Assembly (NCBI GenBank): GCA_017854255.1
Contig: JAFMIA010000024.1
Span: 1 to 39,712 of the forward strand
Length of the DNA: 39,712 nucleotides
Direction of reading: 5' to 3'
Origin: Pseudomonadales bacterium
GTDB taxonomy: Bacteria > Pseudomonadota > Gammaproteobacteria > Pseudomonadales > Azotimanducaceae
In this document: positions 1 through 7,369 of the stretch, one piece after another
Position numbering within the stretch: the stretch's first letter is position 1
Layout: the number at the start of each line of letters is the position of its first letter
Notes under the pieces: generated by a model
The model's database searches: none
Told to the model about the DNA's origin: nothing
Seen by the model: the letters and a program-made list of their open reading frames with translations, nothing else
Position numbers and translations under genes: made by a program

Positions 1-1
1 A

Positions 2-484
2 GAAGGCGAGCTGATTGGCGAAGCTGGGAAAGGCGCTGAGGTACTGGATAAAGCTTTGGATATTGGGCGAGTGCTGCTCGCCGCTGAAATGCTGGGTGGC
101 GTTCAAGAGTGTTTTGAGCGAACCGTTGAATACCTCAAGGTTCGAGAGCAGTTCGGCGTCCCAATCGGGTCATTTCAGGGTTTGAAGCATCGAGCCGCGC
201 AAATGTTTTGCGAGGTTGAGTTGTCTAAGTCAGTGGTTTTAGAGGCCTTGGCGGCTTTGGATGAGGATAGTGACGAGATCGCTGAACTGGCGAGTCTTGC
301 CAAAACCCGGCTAAACGACACTTACAATTTGGTGAGTAGCGAAGGGGTCCAGATGCACGGCGGTATCGGGATGACAGACGAGTACGAAATTGGTTTCTTC
401 ATGAAGCGCTCACGGGTTTGTGAACATGCTCTGGGGAACAGCGCGTTTCATCGTGATCGTTACGGTGTGCTTCAGGGGTACTAA
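2..484 (+). CDS. Acyl-CoA dehydrogenase, C-terminal part (5' end outside window)
   Basis: The reading frame is open from base 2, so the gene began upstream; about 160 C-terminal residues are present. The segment matches the C-terminal helical domain of FAD-dependent acyl-CoA dehydrogenases. It carries the REQFGVPIGSFQ segment followed by KHRAAQM, and near the end EGVQMHGGIGMTDEY, the region that helps bind FAD of the partner subunit. Family members oxidise acyl-CoA to 2-enoyl-CoA and pass electrons to ETF. The catalytic glutamate lies outside the visible part or cannot be placed, so substrate class is unknown. A TTG at 56 could be mistaken for a start, but homology-like sequence continues upstream of it. 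A strong terminator follows 60 bases downstream, so this is the last gene of its transcript. Confidence 0.9.
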   Translation, partial: EGELIGEAGKGAEVLDKALDIGRVLLAAEMLGGVQECFERTVEYLKVREQFGVPIGSFQGLKHRAAQMFCEVELSKSVVLEALAALDEDSDEIAELASLAKTRLNDTYNLVSSEGVQMHGGIGMTDEYEIGFFMKRSRVCEHALGNSAFHRDRYGVLQGY

Positions 485-832
485 GGCGTCAAAGCGGTCA
501 TCGGGTTTGACCCTGGCGCTTAGCCAGAGCACAACCTAGTCTTAAAAAGCCGGGCATTGCCCGGCTTTTTTGTGGGCGGGTTATGGGCCAGGTAAATCAT
601 TTTTGCCGATATAGGCCGTTAAGCAGGTGAAAACCTGACTTCGTGATCATTGGGATATGCAATCATTGGGTTATGTCATCACAATTGATAATTTGGGTCA
701 TGGTGACGGCGGTAAAGCGGCGCTGGACGCCTGGGCGTGATGGCGTTGGGCGGCTGGTAAATGCGAAGATTTTCGGTCACCTCGCGCGCCTATTTATCAG
801 CGAGTCCAAAAATCAAGTCGGAGGTAGAGGCG
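485..832. other. Intergenic region, 348 bases
   Basis: It holds the terminator at 544-571, a small hairpin CAGGT-GAAA-ACCTG (624-637) with a GNRA-type loop, and the ribosome binding site of the next gene (GGAGGTAGAG, 820-829). An open frame at 643-951 overlaps the ABM gene out of frame and has no recognisable product. I see no convincing gene here. Confidence 0.6.
544..571 (+). terminator. Rho-independent terminator after the acyl-CoA dehydrogenase
   Basis: A perfect hairpin: AAAAAGCCGGGC (544-555), loop ATT, then GCCCGGCTTTTTT (559-571). The GC-rich stem followed by a T run fits an intrinsic terminator on the plus strand; the A run on the left means it could also work on the minus strand, but no minus-strand gene ends here. 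Confidence 0.93.
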
Positions 833-1135
833 ATGGCTGTGGTCTTAACCGGTTATATCAAGGTGTCACGGTCAGAGCGCCGCGTCATTCAGCAGCACCT
901 TGCTCAGCATATCCAAAACACGCGCCAGGAGGCCGGTTGTCTGGCGTTTGAGGTTAACCAAAGCGCCGAGGACGACTGTGTCTTTACGGTATTTGAGTGC
1001 TTCAAAGATCAAGCCGCCTTTGAGTCCCATCAAGCGCGCGTTAAAGTCAGTCTTTGGGGCGAGATCTCGCGCAATGCCGAGCGGGTCTACAGCATTGAAA
1101 CCCGGGACGCGGCTACCTCGGTGAAAGCGCTCTGA
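833..1135 (+). CDS. Antibiotic biosynthesis monooxygenase (ABM) domain protein
   Basis: A 100-residue protein that looks like a single ABM/YgiN-type ferredoxin-like domain. Visible family features are the N-terminal strand (VVLTGYIKV), a helix with repeated acidic/basic residues, CLAFEVNQ and VFTVFECFKDQAAFESHQ, and then a C-terminal strand. These small dimeric proteins act as cofactor-free quinol monooxygenases or in detoxification; the substrate cannot be told. The frame is open upstream to 761, but the ATG at 833 has a GGAGGTAGAG ribosome binding site and the fold begins right after it, so 833 is chosen. It stands alone between a terminator and a convergent minus-strand gene. Confidence 0.75.
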   Translation: MAVVLTGYIKVSRSERRVIQQHLAQHIQNTRQEAGCLAFEVNQSAEDDCVFTVFECFKDQAAFESHQARVKVSLWGEISRNAERVYSIETRDAATSVKAL

Positions 1136-1331
1136 GTCGTGATTGGCGTTCGCGGTTTGCGCATCAAGCGGGCTAAAGTTGCTGGTAAAGCCTGCGTTAC
1201 CGGGCTAAACGAAGGCCTGCCGGAATGTTTGCAGGGCTGTCCCTGGGTAGACCTGAGGCATCTTCTGAAGACGATAGGGGCGCAGGACGCGCGTTTTGAA
1301 ACAACGCGCCCCGAACCCTGCTAGGTTCCCG

Positions 1332-2102
1332 TTAAGGCTTTACGAATAAGAGGGTAAACCGGTCGGTGTTACCGGTGACCGACTTGCGGCCCACTTCATA
1401 ACGCAATTCGTCATCAGGGCGATAGTGCAAGTCGGAATAATCCAATAATTGAAAGCCAGCGGCTTGAATTTCTTGAATGGCTAAAACCGGATCAAGCCTG
1501 CGCCAAACTTCAGTGGAATCGCCTTGCATATGTCGTCGGGTGTGATCCACCACGCCATACAAGCCCCCTTTCTTGAGGGTGTCGAAAACCGCTTTGTTCA
1601 TGTGTTGCCGGGCCTCTGGGGTTAGGTTATGAAGATTTCGAAAGGTTAGCGCAAGATCTACTTTTTTAACGCCGAGACTAAACGCTGGCATGATCATCGC
1701 CCGCGATGTGGTTGATCGGGTAATGTTCGAGCGATCAAACGGAATCAGTTCAGTGGATTCAAAACCGGGTTGGCCGATCAGGCGCTCAGCGGTGCGCTCT
1801 GCGCCGATGGTCAGCAGTAGGCGGCCGCGCTCGGCCAAGACTGGGCCCAAAATGGTTGTATACCAACCGCCGCCTGGCATGATCTCTAGCACCGTCATAT
1901 CGTCTTTTAGACGAAAAAACTCGAGCGTCTCGAGCGGCTTGCGGTTTTTATCTCGATCGATCTCAGCTGGTGAGCGGCGTTCGTCCTTGAGCGCGGCTGC
2001 GATTTTCTCACTGGTCGTTGGGGATTCAGCGGACAGTGCAAGGCTTGTGAACAGGCCTAACGTCAGCAGGCTGAATAAACGAATTAAGGGGTTTTTCTTC
2101 AT
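1332..2102 (-). CDS. Exported methyltransferase-like protein (COG4798 type)
   Basis: A 256-residue protein with an N-terminal signal peptide (KK, then a hydrophobic stretch to about residue 24, ending ALSA before ES). The core resembles class I SAM-dependent methyltransferases: VLEIMPGGGWYT near residue 71 is the glycine-rich loop, KKVDLALTFRNLHN corresponds to the middle motif, and a GGLYGVVDHTR strand follows. Similar exported proteins are found across proteobacteria without known substrate. A SAM-dependent enzyme in the periplasm is puzzling since SAM is cytosolic, so the fold may have another role. The gene is divergent from the VOC gene, with 85 bases between the starts, and converges on the ABM gene. 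Fold assignment is good; activity is unproven. Confidence 0.8.
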   Translation of the reverse strand: MKKNPLIRLFSLLTLGLFTSLALSAESPTTSEKIAAALKDERRSPAEIDRDKNRKPLETLEFFRLKDDMTVLEIMPGGGWYTTILGPVLAERGRLLLTIGAERTAERLIGQPGFESTELIPFDRSNITRSTTSRAMIMPAFSLGVKKVDLALTFRNLHNLTPEARQHMNKAVFDTLKKGGLYGVVDHTRRHMQGDSTEVWRRLDPVLAIQEIQAAGFQLLDYSDLHYRPDDELRYEVGRKSVTGNTDRFTLLFVKP

Positions 2103-2156
2103 GCTTTCGATCTCTTAAAGGTTCGCGTCAGAGACCCAATTGTACGGTTCAAGCGC

Positions 2157-2180
2157 TATAATGCGAGCTTTACTCGGAGG
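2157..2180 (+). promoter_or_regulatory. Possible -10 box and ribosome binding site of the VOC gene
   Basis: A perfect TATAAT sits at 2157-2162 and a CGGAGG ribosome binding site at 2175-2180, 7 bases before the ATG at 2188. No good -35 element is seen at 16-18 bases upstream, so the promoter call is tentative; the ribosome binding site fixes the start. Confidence 0.4.
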
Positions 2181-2187
2181 CATCCTA

Positions 2188-2916
2188 ATGTTGATACGAC
2201 AAGTGGCGGTTGTGGCAGGGGACCTTGTTCAAGCCGATGCCGCGTTGAAAGCGCTGTTAGGGGCAACCCACGCGTATACCGATCCAGGGGTTGGCGAGTT
2301 TGGGTTGCACAATACGGTGATTGCGACCGGTCACTCGTTTGTCGAGGTGGTATCACCCCGGTTAGCGCAGGACCCAATTCCAACGGCGGCTGGGCGGATG
2401 CTTGAGCGGCGCGGCGGTGATTGTGGCTATATGGTCTTGTTCCAAGTCGACGACTTAGCGCCGGTCAGAGCGCGGGTCGAGGCGGCGGGTATTCGCATCA
2501 TCTGGGAAACCGAGCGGCCCGAGGTATCGGCTTTTCATGTTCATCCCAAAGATGTGGGTGGCGCCATTGTCTCCTTCGATGAGATGCGGCCCGCGGATGA
2601 TTGGGTTTGGGCTGGCCCGGATTGGCGGGCGCAACGGGCTGCAAAGACCGGCGATTTGAGAAGCTGTTTGATCGAAGTGGATGACCCGAGTGCGACCGCC
2701 GCGGTTTGGGCCGGCTTACTCGGAACGCAGGTCGCGTATCGGGGCGGGTTGGCGGTGATTATCATGGACGATGGTGCTGAGGTGCGGTTTTCGAGCGCGA
2801 CGGATCACCCGCCCAGAGGATTAATTGGGTTTAGCCTGGCAAGCCGCTTGCCGCAACAAAGCATTTCCACAGTTGCGGAGTTTTGTGGTGTTGAGGTCAG
2901 TATCGCCGCTGATTGA
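2188..2916 (+). CDS. VOC (glyoxalase/bleomycin resistance-like) family protein
   Basis: A 242-residue protein with two VOC-like halves. The first runs from MLIRQVAVVAGD through GDCGYMVLFQVDDLAPVRAR and ends near GGAIVSFDE (about residue 130). The second begins around LRSCLIEVDDPSATAAVWAGLLG and is shorter and less conserved. VOC proteins are metal-dependent lyases, dioxygenases or binding proteins; no substrate can be assigned, and the usual His/Glu metal ligands are only partly evident (HVHPKDVGG near residue 110). The frame extends upstream to 2140, but the ATG at 2188 has a CGGAGG site. It converges on the serine hydrolase with 19 bases between the stops. Confidence 0.75.
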   Translation: MLIRQVAVVAGDLVQADAALKALLGATHAYTDPGVGEFGLHNTVIATGHSFVEVVSPRLAQDPIPTAAGRMLERRGGDCGYMVLFQVDDLAPVRARVEAAGIRIIWETERPEVSAFHVHPKDVGGAIVSFDEMRPADDWVWAGPDWRAQRAAKTGDLRSCLIEVDDPSATAAVWAGLLGTQVAYRGGLAVIIMDDGAEVRFSSATDHPPRGLIGFSLASRLPQQSISTVAEFCGVEVSIAAD

Positions 2917-2935
2917 GCAAGCAACTTGTATCGGC

Positions 2936-4105
2936 TTAGGCTCTGAGGCAGTTGACGGCTTTACTGGACAGACTGACCCCACGTCGACCTTGGCGAAAAG
3001 GGTTCCGGTCGTGACCATTCGTCAGGTAAACAAAACTAAGGCCTGACACAGGGTCTGCCCACGCAATTTGGCCACCAGCGCCGCCGTGACCAAAGCTTGT
3101 CGCTGTGCTGCCATGACCAAAGCCGCGAAGGTGTTGGTCTCTCTCGCCCGCAATCACAATACCGAGCCCTCGCAAAACATCAAACCCTAAGTAGGGATCT
3201 TTTAAACCGTGAGTTCGTATCGTGCGCGCACTGAGCAGCGTCTCGGCTTGCCAGGGGACCTGCGTAAAGTCGCTCGAGTCCCCGGAATACCCTAAGAGTC
3301 CTTGATAAAACAGCGCCAAAGTTGCCGCGGTCATAAACCCACCGCCGCCGGGCGTCGGGACTGCTCTGACGTCGGCGGTATTAAAATTATCGATGGCGGC
3401 CTCGGTGACTTCGCTAACGGGTGGCGGTTGCATTTTTCGCTCGGCGTAGTCCTGCGCGGTGGGGGGTGCGCCGACATGTGAAACTGGGACGATCTTGTGG
3501 TGTTCGCTGCTCGGGCAACCCACAAACAGTTCGGGTAGGCCGAGGGGTTCGGCGATCTCTGTTTGAATCAACTCGGCGAAAGCCCTGCCATAGATTTGTT
3601 CGAGAATCTCGGCTAAAGCCCAGAGGCTTGAAGTTGGATGGTATACAAAGCGGCTACCGGGCGGCCATTCCAGCCGCCATTGCTGAAAGCGTGCTTGGCG
3701 CCGCTCAACATCGAAGTAGTCGGTGGGCCGAAAAGGTGCATTGGGGAAGCCCGCGGTGTGAGTTAGTAAATGCTGAACTGTGACCAGAGACTTATCGCCT
3801 TCTTTAAAAGCGGGAATCCAGTTGGCCACAGGGGCCTCTAAGTCCAAGGCGCCCGCTTGCATGGATAACCAGGATAGAGCGGAGGTTATGGCTTTGGTCG
3901 CGGAAAAAATGGGGTACAGGGCTTGATTGCTGGCCGCACCGAAGGTTTCAAAAGCAATCAGTTGGCCTCGATAGGCCAGTGCAAATTGCGAGGAAGGCAA
4001 AAGGCCTGTTTCGATTTCTTGCTGTACCCGAGTCCTAAGGGTCTCAAGGGCGACCGGATCAATTGCGTCGGGCAAGGCGCTGGCGAGGTCTTGATCATAC
4101 GTCAT
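2936..4105 (-). CDS. Serine hydrolase of the beta-lactamase / class C-like esterase family
   Basis: A 389-residue protein of the penicillin-binding-protein-like fold. The SxxK motif is SATK (S68, K71 counted from the chosen start), followed by the usual LTHTAGFP segment. The second motif position reads YHP (Y155) where class C enzymes have YxN. GHGGAGGQ near the C-terminus stands for the KTG/HxG motif. These features suit a family VIII esterase or peptidase-like hydrolase rather than a true beta-lactamase. No signal peptide is visible from the chosen start; a longer start at 4153 would add a short Cys-rich hydrophobic segment with no better ribosome binding site. The gene is divergent from the GG-leader peptide gene. 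Confidence 0.85.
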   Translation of the reverse strand: MTYDQDLASALPDAIDPVALETLRTRVQQEIETGLLPSSQFALAYRGQLIAFETFGAASNQALYPIFSATKAITSALSWLSMQAGALDLEAPVANWIPAFKEGDKSLVTVQHLLTHTAGFPNAPFRPTDYFDVERRQARFQQWRLEWPPGSRFVYHPTSSLWALAEILEQIYGRAFAELIQTEIAEPLGLPELFVGCPSSEHHKIVPVSHVGAPPTAQDYAERKMQPPPVSEVTEAAIDNFNTADVRAVPTPGGGGFMTAATLALFYQGLLGYSGDSSDFTQVPWQAETLLSARTIRTHGLKDPYLGFDVLRGLGIVIAGERDQHLRGFGHGSTATSFGHGGAGGQIAWADPVSGLSFVYLTNGHDRNPFRQGRRGVSLSSKAVNCLRA

Positions 4106-4208
4106 AAGGGGCGGCTCCAAAGACTCAAGCCAAAATAGTAGCACGCAACACACGCGGCAGGGGGCAATCCGATTTTGAGATGATGCCGGATGGGCAGGGC
4201 AATGACCT

Positions 4209-4247
4209 ACGCCGCGCGGCGCTGGTGATAACCGTTCAGCGCGGCGT
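4209..4247. promoter_or_regulatory. Inverted repeat upstream of the GG-leader peptide gene
   Basis: ACGCCGCGC (4209-4217) and GCGCGGCGT (4239-4247) are exact reverse complements separated by 21 bases. An alternative pairing GCGCTG (4219-4224) with CAGCGC (4237-4242) is also possible. There is no T run, so it is not a classical terminator. It lies between the divergent hydrolase and peptide genes and could be an operator or a structured leader. Confidence 0.4.
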
Positions 4248-4316
4248 CATCGCACTCTCGATACAGGGTTTAGGGTCAAAATCGCGACTCCACAGATAAC
4301 CAATATAGGAGTAACC

Positions 4317-4481
4317 ATGCGAACACTAATGGATGAGGAACTAAAGGATGTGCAAGGGGGGCTAGATTTGGTGGATGCGGCAGCAATGATCGCGTCGGTT
4401 GCAACGTTTTCACCGGTCACGATGGCTTTTGGTTATCCGATCGCGGCCGCGCTCATCACGATTGATGTGCTGTCGGAATAA
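4317..4481 (+). CDS. Double-glycine leader peptide, microcin V / class II bacteriocin-like precursor
   Basis: A 54-codon gene. The ATG at 4317 is 5 bases after AGGAG (4307-4311) and the TAA at 4479-4481 is followed by a hairpin terminator. The first 15 residues, MRTLMDEELKDVQGG, match the double-glycine leader of class II bacteriocins and microcins: MR-L start, hydrophobic residues spaced through an acidic helix, EL four to five residues before the end, and GG. They closely resemble the microcin V leader known from E. coli. Cleavage after GG would release 39 residues that are hydrophobic and Ala-rich, without cysteine and net acidic (LDLVDAAAMIASVATF, then a Pro/Tyr/Gly turn, then IAAALITIDVLSE). 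Such leaders are normally cut by the C39 peptidase domain of a dedicated ABC exporter. None is in this window, and no immunity gene is recognised beside it. It may be a bacteriocin, a signalling peptide or another secreted peptide. Confidence 0.72.
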   Translation: MRTLMDEELKDVQGGLDLVDAAAMIASVATFSPVTMAFGYPIAAALITIDVLSE

Positions 4482-4496
4482 CGTTGATGCCAAAAA

Positions 4497-4533
4497 AAAG
4501 CGGGGATCTGGCTGCTCGCTAGATCCCCGCTTT
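4497..4533 (-). terminator. Terminator of the pnt operon, probably shared with the peptide gene
   Basis: AAAGCGGGGATCT (4497-4509) pairs perfectly with AGATCCCCGCTTT (4521-4533) around an 11-base loop. On the minus strand the stem is followed by a run of eight T, which makes it a strong terminator 33 bases beyond the pntB stop. On the plus strand the T run is only three, so for the peptide gene it would be weaker. Confidence 0.9.
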
Positions 4534-4565
4534 GATTCTACTGCGGCGTTAAACGCAGCATCGGG

Positions 4566-5936
4566 CTAGCCAAATTCGCCGATAACGCCCGAGATGCTTT
4601 CTTTTGCATCGCCAAACAACATTCGGGTGTTCTCGCCGAAGAAGAGCGGGTTATCAACACCTGAGAATCCTGAGGCCATGGAGCGTTTTAGCACAAACAC
4701 GGTTCGCGCCTGGTCGACATTGATGATGGGCATGCCGTAAATCGGGCTATCTGGGTCCTCGCGTGCGCTGGGGTTAACCACGTCATTAGCGCCAATCACG
4801 ATTGCAACATCCACGTTCTCGATGCGCGGGTTAATGTCATCCATTTCGACCAACTGTTCATAGGGCACGTCGGCTTCTGCTAATAGCACGTTCATATGCC
4901 CCGGCATCCGACCGGCAACCGGGTGAATCGCGTAGGAAACTTCACAGCCGTTGGCTTCGAGAATCTTGCCGAGTTCTTTCACCACGTGCTGTGCTTGGGC
5001 AACTGCCATGCCATAACCCGGTACGAAGCAGACATTCGAGGCCGCTTCCAAAATATAGTAGGCGTCTTCAACCGAGATCGGTTTGACTTCGCCCTCAACG
5101 GCTTTGGCGGTCTTGGCTGCGCCAAACCCGCTAAAGAGGACGTTGGCTAAGGAACGGTTCATCGCCTTACACATGATATTGGTTAGGATGATGCCAGAGG
5201 CGCCAACCAATGCGCCAGCAACGATCAGAATATTATTGCCGACTGCGAATCCAGCTGCGCAAGCTGCAATACCGGAATAGCTGTTCAATAAAGAAATGAC
5301 AACCGGCATGTCGGCGCCGCCAATCGGAATCACGGCCATTACGCCGAGTAACAAGGCCAGCCCAAGCAAGGCATAGAGGTAAACCGAGGTGGCAGAGGGA
5401 TCCATACAGAAAAGATAGGCACAAGCCACGATGGCAAGTAAAAGAGCGCTGTTGAGAACCCGTTGACCAGAAAAGACCAATGCCGCGCTATTGATACGCT
5501 CGCTCAGCTTGCCATAGGCGATCAAGCTGCCGGTAAAGGTCAAGCCGCCAATCAGGATCGCCAAGACAATGGTCGCGGCTGTGAAGGTCGGCACGACATC
5601 GCCTTCAAAGTAATACAGGGTAGCCCAACCTACTAGCAGGCTGGACGCGCCGCCAGAACCATTAAACAGTGCCACGAGCTCGGGCATGCTGGTCATTGCA
5701 ACCAAGCGTGCTGAGAGTGTCCCGATCAGTGCGCCAACTAACATGCCAACAACGATGACCTCGTAACTCACGGCCTGACTGCCGATAAGACCTGCGATGA
5801 CCGCAATCAGCATGGCCATCGAGGAGAACGCGTTACCGCGTCGAGCGGTTGCGGGTGAGCCCAGCATTTTGAGGCCGAAGATGAACAAGGCCGCAGCAAC
5901 GATGTAAGCAAGATTGGTATAAATTGCGATATCCAT
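4566..5936 (-). CDS. pntB: NAD(P) transhydrogenase subunit beta
   Basis: A 456-residue protein, the usual length of PntB. The first 260 residues or so hold many membrane helices, with family segments such as PELVALFNGSGGASSLLVGW and IGGADMPVVISLLNSYSG. The C-terminal part is the NADP(H)-binding domain III, with PGYGMAVAQAQH, HPVAGRMPGHMNVLLAEA, GANDVVNP and GMPIINVD. The enzyme couples proton re-entry to hydride transfer from NADH to NADP+, giving NADPH. It is the last gene of a three-gene operon, 2 bases after pntAB, and ends before a strong terminator. Identification is secure. Confidence 0.97.
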   Translation of the reverse strand: MDIAIYTNLAYIVAAALFIFGLKMLGSPATARRGNAFSSMAMLIAVIAGLIGSQAVSYEVIVVGMLVGALIGTLSARLVAMTSMPELVALFNGSGGASSLLVGWATLYYFEGDVVPTFTAATIVLAILIGGLTFTGSLIAYGKLSERINSAALVFSGQRVLNSALLLAIVACAYLFCMDPSATSVYLYALLGLALLLGVMAVIPIGGADMPVVISLLNSYSGIAACAAGFAVGNNILIVAGALVGASGIILTNIMCKAMNRSLANVLFSGFGAAKTAKAVEGEVKPISVEDAYYILEAASNVCFVPGYGMAVAQAQHVVKELGKILEANGCEVSYAIHPVAGRMPGHMNVLLAEADVPYEQLVEMDDINPRIENVDVAIVIGANDVVNPSAREDPDSPIYGMPIINVDQARTVFVLKRSMASGFSGVDNPLFFGENTRMLFGDAKESISGVIGEFG

Positions 5937-5938
5937 GA

Positions 5939-6223
5939 TTATTGCCCTCGCTTACTTTTGAACATACCGAGCATGCGATCGGTCACGAGATAACCGCCAA
6001 TGACGTTGATGGTAGCAAACGCAACGGCGGCGCCGCCCAACCAGCTGGCCATGTCATTATCGGTTGCACCAGCGGCTAAAAAGGCGCCGGCCAAGGTGAT
6101 CCCAGAGATGGCATTTGCACCGGACATTAAAGGGGTGTGTAGGGTTGCGGGCACTTTTGAAATCAATTCAAAGCCCAGAAACACTGACAAGACAAGAATG
6201 AAGGTAAGAAATATAATTTCCAT
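5939..6223 (-). CDS. pntAB: NAD(P) transhydrogenase subunit alpha 2 (membrane part)
   Basis: A 94-residue membrane protein equal to the C-terminal membrane segment of fused PntA. Three hydrophobic helices are visible, with the conserved TPLMSGANAISGI segment and a Gly/Ala-rich helix, ending in a basic tail. It forms part of the proton channel with PntB. It sits 3 bases after pntAA and 2 bases before pntB. The split alpha subunit is the arrangement known from Rhodospirillum rubrum and many other proteobacteria, unlike the fused E. coli PntA. Confidence 0.96.
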   Translation of the reverse strand: MEIIFLTFILVLSVFLGFELISKVPATLHTPLMSGANAISGITLAGAFLAAGATDNDMASWLGGAAVAFATINVIGGYLVTDRMLGMFKSKRGQ

Positions 6224-6226
6224 GAT

Positions 6227-7369
6227 TTAGGCTCCCTGACCTCGTATCGATTGAATTGCTGCATTCACCAGGGCGCCGCCATGGGTAATCACGCAACCTT
6301 GTAAAATATCGTCTTCCATATCCAAGTTGAAATGCTTGGTCTCACCGTCCCAGTATTCCGAGACTAAATTCACCAGATTTGACGAGTACATCTGGCTGGC
6401 ATCCTTGCAGACTTGAGCCGGCAGGTTGGCCATGCCGATAATCGAAACACCGTTAACATCGACGGTCTGATCCGGCTCTGACCCTTCAACATTACCGCCG
6501 GAGTCAACGGCCATATCGACGATTACGCCACCCGGTTTCATCGCAGCAACCATATCAGCCGTAATAATTCTAGGCGCGGGGCGACCAAATAATTGGGCTG
6601 TGGTGATCACAATGTCGGCTTGGCTGATGACATCCTTCATGCCTAAGCGTTGCAATTCGAGTTGTTCTGGCGTCAGCGCATTGGCATAACCATCTTTTGT
6701 TTGGCCAGTCTCTCCAAGATCAATTTCAACAAATTTCGCGCCGAGCGATTGCACCTGTTCTGCAACCACTGCTCGAGTATCAAACGCCTCAACGCGCGCA
6801 CCGAGGCGCTTGGCGGTCGCAATGGCTTGCAATCCTGCAACCCCCGCGCCAATAACAAAGACCCGCGCCGGACTCAGGGTTCCGGCGGGCGTCATCATCA
6901 TCGGTAGAATTCGGTCCAACTGTTGGGCCGCGAGAATGACCATCACGTAGCCAGCAAGATTGGCCTGCGAGCTGAGCGCATCCATCTTTTGAGCGCGCGT
7001 GGTTCGCGGAATCATCTCCATGCTGATGGCGGTGATGTTGGCGGCTGCCAGCGCATCGACCAGGCCCGCTTCATTATAAGGGTCTAGGTAGCTGACATGA
7101 ATTGCACCAGACTTGAGCTTTGTCACATCCTCTAAACTCGGTTTACGAACGCGTAGAACCAAATCAGCGCTAGCAAGCAGGGCTGTTTGGTCGTTTTGAA
7201 TGTGCACGCCAACGGCTTCGTAGTCGGCATCGGCATAGCCTGAGCGCAGCCCCGCGCCGGACTCAATATGAACATCAAGGCCCGCACGGACCAATTTTTT
7301 GGCTGCATCCGGAATCAACGCGACGCGCCGCTCGCTGGGCAGGGATTCAGATGGAACTGCAATCTGCAT
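6227..7369 (-). CDS. pntAA: NAD(P) transhydrogenase subunit alpha 1 (soluble NAD-binding part)
   Basis: A 380-residue soluble protein related to alanine dehydrogenase. The N-terminal domain starts MQIAVPSESLPSERRVALIP, the typical AlaDH/PNT opening. The NAD-binding Rossmann segment is VFVIGAGVAGLQAIATAKRLGA with D/R residues following in EAFDTR. The RVEAFDTR and GGNVEGS segments are family hallmarks. It takes the hydride from NADH and hands it to the PntB domain. It is the first gene of the pnt operon; an AAGGA-type ribosome binding site lies just before the ATG. Length agrees with split-type PntAA. Confidence 0.97.
   Translation of the reverse strand: MQIAVPSESLPSERRVALIPDAAKKLVRAGLDVHIESGAGLRSGYADADYEAVGVHIQNDQTALLASADLVLRVRKPSLEDVTKLKSGAIHVSYLDPYNEAGLVDALAAANITAISMEMIPRTTRAQKMDALSSQANLAGYVMVILAAQQLDRILPMMMTPAGTLSPARVFVIGAGVAGLQAIATAKRLGARVEAFDTRAVVAEQVQSLGAKFVEIDLGETGQTKDGYANALTPEQLELQRLGMKDVISQADIVITTAQLFGRPAPRIITADMVAAMKPGGVIVDMAVDSGGNVEGSEPDQTVDVNGVSIIGMANLPAQVCKDASQMYSSNLVNLVSEYWDGETKHFNLDMEDDILQGCVITHGGALVNAAIQSIRGQGA

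Noticed and set aside
643-951. Open frame of 102 codons upstream of and overlapping the ABM gene
   Set aside because: It overlaps the ABM gene in another frame, has no ribosome binding site and shows no family-like sequence.
1139-1324. 61-codon GTG frame after the ABM gene
   Set aside because: No ribosome binding site and no recognisable motif; Cys/Arg-rich composition looks like non-coding sequence.
2936-4105. Beta-lactamase-like gene as an antibiotic-resistance gene
   Set aside because: YxN and KTG motifs are changed (YHP, GHGGAGG) and no signal peptide is visible; esterase-type family VIII hydrolase is more likely.
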